DNA from: Siphonobacter sp. SORGH_AS_0500
Lineage (GTDB): Bacteria > Bacteroidota > Bacteroidia > Cytophagales > Spirosomataceae
NCBI RefSeq assembly: GCF_002838835.1
Contig: NZ_NHPP01000007.1
Coordinates: 1-64,000, forward strand
DNA length: 64,000 nucleotides
Reading direction: 5' to 3'
Positions 26,322 through 34,659 of this stretch are shown here, one piece after another. A program made the translations under genes and the position numbers. Each line of letters begins with the position of its first letter. The first letter of the stretch is position 1. The notes under the pieces are model-generated. The model worked only from the letters and a program-made list of their open reading frames with translations. It was not told where the DNA came from and did no database searches.

Positions 26322-27211
26322 ATGCCTCTGGATCAACATTGGGACGAAAATGAAGAAGAAACGGGCGGTGAAATGACCTTCATTGAACACTTGGAGGAAC
26401 TTCGCTGGCACATCATCCGGGCACTCGCGGCCATTATCGTCTTTACCGTTCTGGCGTTTGCTTTTCATAACGAAATCTGGAATGGCATTATCCTGGCTCC
26501 CAGCCGACCCGATTTCTGGACCTATCGCAAGCTTTGCGATTTAGCCCAGATCGTGAATGCTCCTGATTTATGCGTTCAGAAAATTGACTTCATTCTGATT
26601 AACCGGGAAATGACGGGTCAATTCATGATGGCCATTACCTATTCCTTTTTCATTGGTTTATCACTAGCCTTTCCGTATGCCTTCTGGGAATTATGGCGAT
26701 TCATTAAACCAGGTCTTCGGGATGTGGAAATTAGTGCTTCCCGGGGGTCGGTATTTTGGGTAACGCTCCTGTTTTTCTGCGGGGTAACCTTCGGTTATTT
26801 GTGGTCAGTCCCCTGGCCATTAATTTCCTTGCTGATTTTAAGATTGATGAATCCATTCAAAATCAGGTAGATATTTCTTCTTATGTGAGTTTGCTGGTAA
26901 TGATGGTTCTGGCCTGCGGTCTGACGTTTCAGTTACCGATGATCATTTTCGTGTTATCGCAGGTGGGGATTATGACTCCTAAGTTCATGCGGGACTATCG
27001 GAAACACGCCTTCATTGTTATCCTGATTATCGCGGCGGTTATTACTCCTTCACCCGACGTATTTAGTCAGATGCTGGTAACGGCTCCTTTATTATTACTT
27101 TATGAAATCAGTATTTTCGTTTCGGCAAGAGTGAATAATAAACGGGAAAAAGCCCGACTTGCCAGCGAAATTGCAGAAGAAAACGAAGCTCGATTTAGAG
27201 AAAATAACTAG
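26322..27211 (+). CDS. tatC: Sec-independent translocase subunit TatC, frame interrupted by a 1-bp deletion
   Basis: TatC, the receptor of the twin-arginine translocase. The N-terminal frame carries MTFIEHLEELRWHIIRAL (conserved cytosolic entry, the ExxHLEELR motif) and FAFPYAFWELWRFIKPGL-like motifs, through LLFFCGVTFGY; the C-terminal frame resumes FVVSPLAINFLADF and carries VDISSYVSLLVMMVLACGLTF and ITPSPDVFSQ. They join as FGYFVVSPLA when one T is added to the TTT run at 26798-26800, giving 296 residues. TatA/B are not adjacent. The hit agrees in place and sense with the other homopolymer deletions in the window. Confidence 0.95.
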
Positions 27212-27213
27212 GA

Positions 27214-27244
27214 AAAAGCCTCTGAGAAATCAGGGGCTTTTTTG
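27214..27244 (+). terminator. Terminator of tatC
   Basis: Stem AAAGCCTCTGA (27215-27225) with TCAGGGGCTTT (27230-27240), followed by TTTT. Confidence 0.8.
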
Positions 27245-27606
27245 TTAGTTACCGATTTGCCATTATTCCCACAGTCGAAGTTTCACTGTTGATAACAGGC
27301 ATATATTCCTTAACCGATCTCTCAAAAGAATGGAGAGATCAGGGGGAAACTTTTAGATTATTAACGGTACCTCATGACCTAATAAATTAGAAGAAGATAA
27401 TAAGGTCCTTCGCTTCGCTCTGGATGAAGGAAAGAAGTTGATAACCTACTGAAACGTATCATCATCTTTTTGACCAGAAGTGACAAATCGCGTCTCTACT
27501 TTAAGGTGCCTTGCCAAATAATAATAATCAACACATTACCCGTCGAAACCTGCAACATCACCCCTACTTTTAACGTATCGTATTTTGAATAGTAACCCCG
27601 CAAGAA
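27245..27606. other. Intergenic gap with dispersed repeat copy A
   Basis: Contains the 65-bp repeat at 27366-27430 and a short piece (27482-27499, ATCGCGTCTCTAC) resembling the palindromic element at 53546. No coding frame or clear promoter for the subtilase is seen. Confidence 0.5.
27366..27430. repeat. Dispersed intergenic repeat, copy A
   Basis: About 65 bp ending AAGGTCCTTCGCTTCGCTCT then GGATGAAGG; strongly similar to 37201-37266 and in its last 30 bases to 31826-31856. Confidence 0.7.
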
Positions 27607-30600
27607 ATGAAAAAATATATACTGGTATTACTAGGATCATTGGTCTTCTATCCTGCCCTGGCCCAAAAACCTCTTTCACTTTATTCACAGAAACAAACGC
27701 AATTATTGGAAAAGGCGGCTCGCCAGTTGGCCGATCAGGAAAAGACCTCCTATACGAAAGCTCTGGATCTTGTCAATAAACGCGGCTGGTTTGTCGAGCG
27801 GCTGTATGCCAATGGTCGTCGTATTAAACTTCAAGGTCTTGATGCTCACGGAGAACCGGTATATATAACTACTTTTTCGAACGTAATTGCCGCCGCAACA
27901 ACCCGCACGAATACGCTTCAAAAGGGAGGAAGTCTGGGATTAAGTCTTACGGGTGGAAGCTCCGTTATGAATGGCCGTTTAGGCGTATGGGACGGTGGGG
28001 CCGTTCGCTCAGATCACGTGGAATTTTCAGGTCGGGTAACGCAGGTAGATAACGTCACGAGTAATAACTCACACGCTACGCACGTGGCCGGAACAATGAT
28101 TGCCAGTGGAGTTAACCCATTAGCCAAAGGTATGTCTACGGGAGCTTCGCTTCGGGCCTGGGATTTTAACAATGATATTTCAGAAATAACCAGTGCTGCT
28201 TCGGGTTTGTTAATCTCCAATCACTCCTACGGACAATTGGCGGGCTGGCAACTGGACGAAGACGGCACGACCTGGCGTTGGTACGGCACCGATGCCGTCA
28301 GCGAAACAGAAGATTATAAATTTGGCTATTATAGCTCTAATGCTCAATCGCTGGATCGCATTGCCGTTAACTCACCCAATTACCTGATCTGTTTTGCGGC
28401 GGGTAATGACCGCGATGCCAATGGAACCAACAAACCCGCCGACGGAGCTTCGTATAGCATCGGTTCGGGTTCTACAACCAGTACGAAAGTCCGCAAGAGC
28501 AATGGAGCTTTTGATAATATTCCAACCTATGCTACGGCAAAAAATATCCTGACCGTTGGAGCAGTGTATGGCTTACCTCAGGGTTATAACTATGCTTCAG
28601 ATGTGCAGCTAGGCTCATTCAGCAGCACTGGACCTACCGACGATGGGCGTATTAAACCTGATATCGTTGGCGATGGAGTCAATGTTCTCTCTTCTACTTC
28701 GTCGGCCCGCGATGCGTATGCTACGCTTTCAGGCACTTCGATGGCATCCCCTAACGTTTCGGGAAGTCTGTTTTTGCTACAGGAGCTTTACAGTCAGCAG
28801 AATAACAACCAGTTCATGCGTTCTTCCACGCTGAAAGGATTAGTAATCCATACCGCAGATGAGGCCGGAAACAAGGGGCCAGATTATACCTACGGCTGGG
28901 GATTACTGAACATGGAGAAAGCCGCCAAGGCTATTCTTAATCAGGATAAGAGTTACTCCATCGCTGAACGCGAATTAAGCTCAGGGCAAACCTACACGCA
29001 ACAAGTGATTGCTTCCGGTAAAGGTCCGCTAGTCGTAACCATCGCCTGGATTGATCCCGAAGCAACGCCCTTAACCGCCAATGCGGCGGCTTTAAATAAC
29101 CGTACACCCCGATTAGTGAATGACCTGGATATTCGGATTTCAGATGGAACAACGACCAGCCTTCCCTACATTCTCGATCCTGAAAATCCTTCCGCTCTGG
29201 CCACTCGTGGAGATAATATCCGGGATAATGTTGAGCAGGTTGTCATTGAGAATCCCGTTCCTGGCCGGACTTATACCATTACCGTTTCTCACAAAAACAG
29301 CTTATCCGCCCCTCAGGCTTATAGTTTAATCATGAGCGGTATTGGCGGAACGGCCTACTGCTCGGCTCTGGCAACCAATACGAATGTCAGTAAAATCAGT
29401 AAAGTCGTTTTCGGTACCATCAATAATGCCTTACCTGAAGGTTGTTCAACAAATCTCGTATTTGCAGACCAAATCGCTGAAGTATCTACAGGTCAGACCA
29501 TTAATTATGAAATTACCGTAGCAAACTGTAACGGAACCAGCACTAGCAAAATGGTAAAACTCTTTGCCGACTGGAATCTGGACGGTGATTTCGAAGATGC
29601 GAATGAAACGCTGGGAACTTCATCCGTTTTGCAAAGTGGAGGCCTATTCAGCGGAACTGTTACTATTCCTTCGGGCGTCACTACCGGGCAGTTCATTCCC
29701 TTACGAATCATTACTCAAGAAGGCTCAACAGCTATTACGGCGTGCGGTAACTATACTGCCGGACAAACGCAGCAATACGCATTGAAAATTGTTACGCCTG
29801 CCAAAGACGTAGGCATAACCGCATTGCTTTCGCCCGAAGCGAATTTCTGTTCCGGCGGAAGTACTTCTGTGCAGGTAACGGTGAAGAATTTTGGTACAGA
29901 AAATCAATCTTCTATCCCCATTACGGCTCAAATTAAAGAGGGAACTACCACAGTAGCCACCTTTTCCGGCCAGACCAGTATTAATGCCTTTCAGCAGAAA
30001 AATGTGTGGTTGACGGGATCGTTTACACCCGAAGCTACCAAAACGTATACCATTACTGTTACCACAGCCTTACCGGGAGATCAACAATCCAGCAATGATG
30101 GATTAACGCAAACGCGGACGAGTGCAGCCCTGGTTACTCCCGTCGCTACCGCTCAAACCTGCGGAACAGATGCGAAGGTAACCTTGCGAAACTCCGCTTC
30201 GGGCACCGCTTTCTGGTACGACTCGCCCAGTGGAGGTAACTTACTCGCCATTGGTAATGCCACTTCTATTGCTCAGAAACCCGCCTCTGGAATGATCTAT
30301 GCCAGCCTGAACGAATTCAGCGGCACGGTAGGCCCGGCTAATAAATCGGTTTATCCGGGTGGTGGATATAACCAGTTCACACCTGCGATTACTGTACATG
30401 CTGATATTCCGGTAGTACTGGAAAGTGCCCGATTATACATTGGCAATAGCGGTACGATTACTTTTTCGGTTGTTAATGCTTCGGGAAATATATTCTCCAG
30501 TGTAACGCTGGATGTAACGGCTACTAGAAATCCGGCGGCAACGGGTGCCAGTACGGACGACGCTAGTGATAATGGAGCCATTTACCCACTCGGACTGAAC

Positions 30601-31554
30601 ATTCCGGCGGGAGATTATCAAATTCAGATTGCATACGGCAATGGAGCTACGATTTACCGAAACCTGAGCAGTAGCACCAAGCCTTATCCATTCAGTATCA
30701 GTAATATCTTTTCGATTACGGGGAATGGAGCTGGTAGTGCCGCTTATACCTACTATTATTACTTCTACGATCTGAAAGTAAAAGCCAGCGGTTGTTCCAG
30801 TAATCGGGTTGCAGTGCCCGTAACAGTAGGAACGGTTACCTCGCCTGCCCGCATTACCGCCGGAGATAGTGCCCTGGTGTGCCAGAACGGAACCCTCACC
30901 TTACAGGCTAACACTGGAACTGGATTCATCTATCAATGGTACAAAGAAAACCAGACGATTTCTGGGGCCACTTCGTCGACGTATACGCTCAACCAGGCTG
31001 GAAGTTATACGGTAAAAGTTTCGGAACCTTCGGGTTGTGAGACGACCTCTTCCACTACAGTGGTACGCAGTCAGGCTGTAACGATTCCGACCATTAACCG
31101 TCAGGACTTACAGCTAACTTCTTCCGCAGCAACGGCGTATCAATGGTATCGGGATAGTACGCTGATTTCGGGAGCCTCATCTCAAACCTATCTGGTTGGG
31201 CAATCGGGTTCTTACCAGGTGGAAACTACGCAATCGGCTGGTTGTAAAGCCCGTTCGCAGGCCGTTACCGTGGTTATTACATCGGTGGAACCCGTTCAGA
31301 AGGCAACTATTTTCAAGGTATCACCGAACCCGGCTCAGGAACGTATTCGCATTGAATATGATAACCCTACCGCTTCCAATGTCTCGGCAACTATTTTGAG
31401 TAGTGATGGGAAAACGCTTCTAACGCAGCAGATGTCTCCGTTAGGAACGGGTTATTATCTTGACGTAGACGTTTCCCGCTGGAGTAACGGATTATATCTT
31501 GTGCAGATTATCGACGAACATGAACGGGTAAGTCAACGGTTTATCAAGAATTAA
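27607..31554 (+). CDS. Secreted S8 subtilisin-like peptidase with T9SS type A sorting tail
   Basis: A 1315-residue secreted serine peptidase. Signal MKKYILVLLGSLVFYPALAQ; catalytic triad Asp129 (VWDGG), His159 (HATHVAGT) and Ser378 (SGTSMASP), with oxyanion Asn267 (FAAGN). Beyond residue about 450: a P/propeptide-like CUB-type strand region, a GEVED-type module (DWNLDGDFEDANE), a CARDB-like module (DVGITALL...VTVKNFG), an extra beta-sandwich, two tandem Ig-like modules with the LTLQA...YQWY pattern, and a T9SS type A sorting domain at the end (KVSPNPAQERIRIEY to VSQRFIKN). It would be carried to the cell surface by the type IX system. Substrate unknown. Confidence 0.93.
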   Translation: MKKYILVLLGSLVFYPALAQKPLSLYSQKQTQLLEKAARQLADQEKTSYTKALDLVNKRGWFVERLYANGRRIKLQGLDAHGEPVYITTFSNVIAAATTRTNTLQKGGSLGLSLTGGSSVMNGRLGVWDGGAVRSDHVEFSGRVTQVDNVTSNNSHATHVAGTMIASGVNPLAKGMSTGASLRAWDFNNDISEITSAASGLLISNHSYGQLAGWQLDEDGTTWRWYGTDAVSETEDYKFGYYSSNAQSLDRIAVNSPNYLICFAAGNDRDANGTNKPADGASYSIGSGSTTSTKVRKSNGAFDNIPTYATAKNILTVGAVYGLPQGYNYASDVQLGSFSSTGPTDDGRIKPDIVGDGVNVLSSTSSARDAYATLSGTSMASPNVSGSLFLLQELYSQQNNNQFMRSSTLKGLVIHTADEAGNKGPDYTYGWGLLNMEKAAKAILNQDKSYSIAERELSSGQTYTQQVIASGKGPLVVTIAWIDPEATPLTANAAALNNRTPRLVNDLDIRISDGTTTSLPYILDPENPSALATRGDNIRDNVEQVVIENPVPGRTYTITVSHKNSLSAPQAYSLIMSGIGGTAYCSALATNTNVSKISKVVFGTINNALPEGCSTNLVFADQIAEVSTGQTINYEITVANCNGTSTSKMVKLFADWNLDGDFEDANETLGTSSVLQSGGLFSGTVTIPSGVTTGQFIPLRIITQEGSTAITACGNYTAGQTQQYALKIVTPAKDVGITALLSPEANFCSGGSTSVQVTVKNFGTENQSSIPITAQIKEGTTTVATFSGQTSINAFQQKNVWLTGSFTPEATKTYTITVTTALPGDQQSSNDGLTQTRTSAALVTPVATAQTCGTDAKVTLRNSASGTAFWYDSPSGGNLLAIGNATSIAQKPASGMIYASLNEFSGTVGPANKSVYPGGGYNQFTPAITVHADIPVVLESARLYIGNSGTITFSVVNASGNIFSSVTLDVTATRNPAATGASTDDASDNGAIYPLGLNIPAGDYQIQIAYGNGATIYRNLSSSTKPYPFSISNIFSITGNGAGSAAYTYYYYFYDLKVKASGCSSNRVAVPVTVGTVTSPARITAGDSALVCQNGTLTLQANTGTGFIYQWYKENQTISGATSSTYTLNQAGSYTVKVSEPSGCETTSSTTVVRSQAVTIPTINRQDLQLTSSAATAYQWYRDSTLISGASSQTYLVGQSGSYQVETTQSAGCKARSQAVTVVITSVEPVQKATIFKVSPNPAQERIRIEYDNPTASNVSATILSSDGKTLLTQQMSPLGTGYYLDVDVSRWSNGLYLVQIIDEHERVSQRFIKN

Positions 31555-31556
31555 GT

Positions 31557-31661
31557 CCGTAGAGACCTCAATTAATCTGTTTAGCCTAATCAAATTCAGT
31601 TGCAGTAAACAGATTAATTGAAATGGAAAACATGAGACGCGGTCAATCGACGTGTCTACGG
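31557..31661. repeat. Palindromic element, copy 1 (nested inverted repeat)
   Basis: Outer arms CCGTAGAGAC (31557-31566) and GTGTCTACGG (31652-31661) match at nine of ten positions. Inside, AATTAATCTGTTTA (31570-31583) pairs exactly with 31606-31619. The right part (GACGCGGTCAATCGACGTGT) resembles the element at 53546-53642. It follows directly after the subtilase stop. Confidence 0.65.
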
Positions 31662-31671
31662 GAATAAAAAG

Positions 31672-31706
31672 AAAATGCGACTCGCTGAAACGAGTCGCAT
31701 TTTTTA
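31672..31706. terminator. Terminator near the subtilase/mreD interval
   Basis: Eleven-base perfect stem AATGCGACTCG (31674-31684) with CGAGTCGCATT (31691-31701), then TTTTT. It could serve the subtilase and, in reverse, nothing obvious. The remainder of the 336-bp gap holds partial dispersed repeats at 31723-31757 and 31826-31856. Confidence 0.75.
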
Positions 31707-31825
31707 TGGTGGTCTATTCCTTCGCCTGTCATCTCGAACGTAGAGAGAGACCTTCTGTAGGCATGGGACTATTTTTGGAAAAGGCTCATTAATTTCAATC
31801 AGAAACTATTACTTGTAACTCTAAG

Positions 31826-31856
31826 TAAGGTTCTTCGCTACGCTCTGAATGACAGG
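31826..31856. repeat. Dispersed intergenic repeat, partial copy C
   Basis: A 31-bp match (TAAGGTTCTTCGCTACGCTC, then TGAATGACAGG) to the tail of copies A and B. A reverse-oriented relative lies at 31723-31757. Confidence 0.55.
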
Positions 31857-31890
31857 AAAGAATTATTAGTAGTTAACCACAGTACAACCT

Positions 31891-32394
31891 CTAGTTTCCT
31901 CTAAAGAACTGAAGAATAACGATAACCAATGTCGAATAAAAGGTACTGGCTATAATCTTAATCAACGTCGGAGCAATCAAAGCCAGGCTTAAAGATTCGA
32001 GACTGAAAAGTAACGCATGATGCAGTAATGCGGCAATGAATGTATAGCGAATCACCCACCAGAGATTCATCACTTCCAGTGTAGGTTCGTTACGTTCTTC
32101 GTATCCTCGGGCAGGTGTTAATAATCTCAGAATACCGGGACGTGCAAAAGCCAGAAAAACCGTACAGGCCGCGTGTAATCCTAACGTATTATAAAAGAAA
32201 TCGACAAAGAAGCCGGAGACGAAAGCCAGCAACAACACCCAGGTTTTGGGAGTATCAAAAGGCAAAGAAAGAACGCTGGCAATGTATATAAAGCAAAAGG
32301 CATGATCGAAAAGGATCATGCTTCGAAAGAAAAAGACCTGAAGCAATAAGTAAAGAACTACCCAAAAGGCAATACCTAAAATATTTCGATTCAT
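31891..32394 (-). CDS. mreD: Rod shape-determining protein MreD
   Basis: A 167-residue membrane protein with about five helices, third gene of the mreB-mreC-mreD set on the minus strand. The pattern RMILFDHAFCFIYIASVLSL and the following helices fit MreD (inner-membrane partner of MreC and the elongasome). Identity rests mostly on context and topology, since MreD is poorly conserved. It is separated from mreC by 93 bp holding a long inverted repeat. Confidence 0.9.
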   Translation of the reverse strand: MNRNILGIAFWVVLYLLLQVFFFRSMILFDHAFCFIYIASVLSLPFDTPKTWVLLLAFVSGFFVDFFYNTLGLHAACTVFLAFARPGILRLLTPARGYEERNEPTLEVMNLWWVIRYTFIAALLHHALLFSLESLSLALIAPTLIKIIASTFYSTLVIVILQFFRGN

Positions 32395-32406
32395 GGGGTT
32401 AAATGC

Positions 32407-32476
32407 GGTTTGGGTTTAGGGTTTTTATGTTTGGAGTTTGGAGTTCGTTATTAACTCTAAACCCTAAACTCAAACC
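32407..32476. repeat. 18-bp near-perfect inverted repeat between mreC and mreD
   Basis: GGTTTGGGTTTAGGGTTT (32407-32424) and AAACCCTAAACTCAAACC (32459-32476) pair with one mismatch across a 34-nt loop. No T-run. Transcribed as part of the mre operon it would fold into a stem between the mreC and mreD coding parts. Confidence 0.7.
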
Positions 32477-32487
32477 ACTAAACTCTT

Positions 32488-33324
32488 TTACTTGACGGTA
32501 CTTTCGAGTTGTTCTTGCTCTTTCTGAAGGCGATTATTAATGATATACACGTAGGACAGGTTACGTAAATCCGTCGCGAGTTTTACATCAATATCCCAGA
32601 ACGTCTGGTCTGAACTAACGCCTAATTTTTTAACGGTGCCCACCATAATTCCCGCCGGGAAAACGGAGTTAAAATGCGAAGTAACAATAGTATCCCCCAT
32701 TTTTACCGACTTATAACGCGACACATCGAAGAGCTTCACGATCTCGGTATTTTGTCCTTCCCAACGGCTGGAACCAATTTCTCCGCTACGTCGTACCTCC
32801 GAAGAAACCCGCATGGGCGGATCAATGTGCAGAATAGAAGTTACCAGAGAAAAATGCTCGGAGCAGCCTTTAACGATACCCACCACACCCGTGGGAGAAA
32901 TAACACCCATTCCCGGCTGAACGCCATCCGCTGTGCCCTTGTCGAGGGTGAGGTAGTTGTTCTGAGCCACAACGATGGAGTTTTTCACCACTTTGGCTAC
33001 CACCGGCTGAAACCGCGTAGCAACCGCTGAATCCGCTTTGTAGTTAATAACGCTAGGTACCTGTTTATTCTGGAGCTTGGTTAACTCCGCATTCAAACGG
33101 GCGTTTTCAGCCGCCAAGCCCGCATTTACCTGCCCCAGATTCAAATATTGCGTGACGGAAGCCTGTAACTGAAGGCTTTTGGCCACGTAATAATTGGACG
33201 TGTGGAAATAAATCGAGCTTGGGTAGTTGTTAAACTTGAAGTAAAACCACAAGCTTAAAACTTCGAGCAGGATGAATAAAATAAAGGCCCGCTGCCGGGC
33301 TATAAAAGCAAAAAGCGAATTCAT
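32488..33324 (-). CDS. mreC: Rod shape-determining protein MreC
   Basis: A 278-residue MreC: a membrane helix (about 10-28), a coiled coil (about 55-95), then the two-beta-barrel domain with VVKNSIVVAQNNYLTLDKG, GVISPTGVVGIVKG and RRSGEIGSSRWEGQ landmarks. It links MreB filaments to periplasmic wall synthases. Lies 80 bp after mreB. Confidence 0.95.
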   Translation of the reverse strand: MNSLFAFIARQRAFILFILLEVLSLWFYFKFNNYPSSIYFHTSNYYVAKSLQLQASVTQYLNLGQVNAGLAAENARLNAELTKLQNKQVPSVINYKADSAVATRFQPVVAKVVKNSIVVAQNNYLTLDKGTADGVQPGMGVISPTGVVGIVKGCSEHFSLVTSILHIDPPMRVSSEVRRSGEIGSSRWEGQNTEIVKLFDVSRYKSVKMGDTIVTSHFNSVFPAGIMVGTVKKLGVSSDQTFWDIDVKLATDLRNLSYVYIINNRLQKEQEQLESTVK

Positions 33325-33404
33325 GCAACGGGAAGCAAAAATGAGAACGTAAGTAACCGAGTCAGTTGATGACTGGGTTACTTACGTTTTACGCTGTCCT
33401 GAAA

Positions 33405-34436
33405 TTAACTAATAAGAACGGCCTTAAATTTATCCAGATCTTTCAATACTTCGCCCGTTCCACGAACGACAGCCCGCAGGGGATCATCGGCGATGTGAAT
33501 CGGAAGTTTTGTTTTTGCACCCAGACGTTTGTCCAATCCATGTAATAAGGCACCGCCACCCGTCAGGTGAATACCATTGTGGTAAATATCCGCCGAAAGC
33601 TCTGGAGGTGACGTTTCAAGAGCCTTCATGGTAGCTTCCTCAATTTTCGAGATCGATTTATCAAGGGCATATGCAATCTCCGAATACGTTACTTTAATTT
33701 CTTTCGGAATACCCGTCATCAAATCCCGACCACGGATTTCGAAATCCGCGGGTGGGTTTTCCAGTTCGGGTAAGGCTGCTCCTACTTCGATTTTAATCAT
33801 CTCAGCCGAACGCTCGCCAATCAGGAGGTTATGTTCCCGACGCATGTAATCCACAATATCACGGGTAAAGACATCCCCGGCAATGCGAACGGATGCTTCA
33901 CAAACGATACCCGAAAGTGCGATCACGGCAATCTCCGTTGTTCCCCCTCCGATATCCACAATCATGGAACCGTTGGGTTGCTGAATATCGATACCGATAC
34001 CCAAGGCTGCGGCGATGGGTTCGTGTACCATGTACACCTCTTTTGCACCGGCATGCTCGCACGAATCTTTTACAGCTCGTTTCTCCACTTCGGTAATACC
34101 GGAAGGAATACAAACTACCATGCGGTGAGAAGCGGTGAAGAAACGCATGCCTTTGCGTTCGTCAATCATTTTAATCATCCCCCGAATCATCAACTCGGCT
34201 GCCGTAAAGTCGGCAATAACGCCATCCTTAAGGGGACGTATCGTTTTGATGTTTTCGTTGGTTTTTTCGTGCATTTGCATGGCTCGATGACCAATGGCCA
34301 GTACTTTGCCAGTGGTTTTATCGAGGGCGATAATAGAGGGTTCGTCCACTACTATTCTGCCTTTATGAATAATGAGCGTGTTGGCCGTGCCCAAATCGAT
34401 CGCTATGTCGCTGGTTAGGAAATCGAATAATGCCAT
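33405..34436 (-). CDS. mreB: Rod shape-determining protein MreB
   Basis: Actin-like cytoskeletal ATPase of 343 residues that guides lateral wall synthesis. Seen: SDIAIDLGTANTLI (phosphate 1), IVDIGGGTTEIAVIAL (phosphate 2), and HLTGGGALLHGLDKRL near the end (adenosine). First gene of the mreBCD operon; a TAATTTTG -7 element lies on the minus strand at 34485-34492. Confidence 0.98.
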   Translation of the reverse strand: MALFDFLTSDIAIDLGTANTLIIHKGRIVVDEPSIIALDKTTGKVLAIGHRAMQMHEKTNENIKTIRPLKDGVIADFTAAELMIRGMIKMIDERKGMRFFTASHRMVVCIPSGITEVEKRAVKDSCEHAGAKEVYMVHEPIAAALGIGIDIQQPNGSMIVDIGGGTTEIAVIALSGIVCEASVRIAGDVFTRDIVDYMRREHNLLIGERSAEMIKIEVGAALPELENPPADFEIRGRDLMTGIPKEIKVTYSEIAYALDKSISKIEEATMKALETSPPELSADIYHNGIHLTGGGALLHGLDKRLGAKTKLPIHIADDPLRAVVRGTGEVLKDLDKFKAVLIS

Positions 34437-34484
34437 TGGAAGCCTCTGAGCGTCAGTTTTTTTAGTTCAATTCTTAGGAATGTG

Positions 34485-34492
34485 CAAAATTA
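34485..34492 (-). promoter_or_regulatory. -7 element of the mreBCD promoter
   Basis: TAATTTTG on the minus strand, about 50 bp upstream of the mreB start, matches TAnnTTTG. A convincing -33 TTG is not visible, so this is a half-supported promoter. Confidence 0.4.
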
Positions 34493-34659
34493 GGCAATCT
34501 TCGAAGAAATATCTTCGAAACGTTTTTTAAATAATACAACTTTAACTTTAGTTGTTATTTGCCGGTAGTATAGGTATTTCCAATCTGTATGTAATAAATT
34601 CCAACGCAGAACCAATTCACTCAACCATCTGTTAATCAGTACGTAACGATATAATTTAC

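Noticed and set aside
33831..34418. 195-codon plus-strand frame opposite mreB
   Set aside because: Shadow of highly conserved mreB; composition is Cys/His/Phe-rich without family features.
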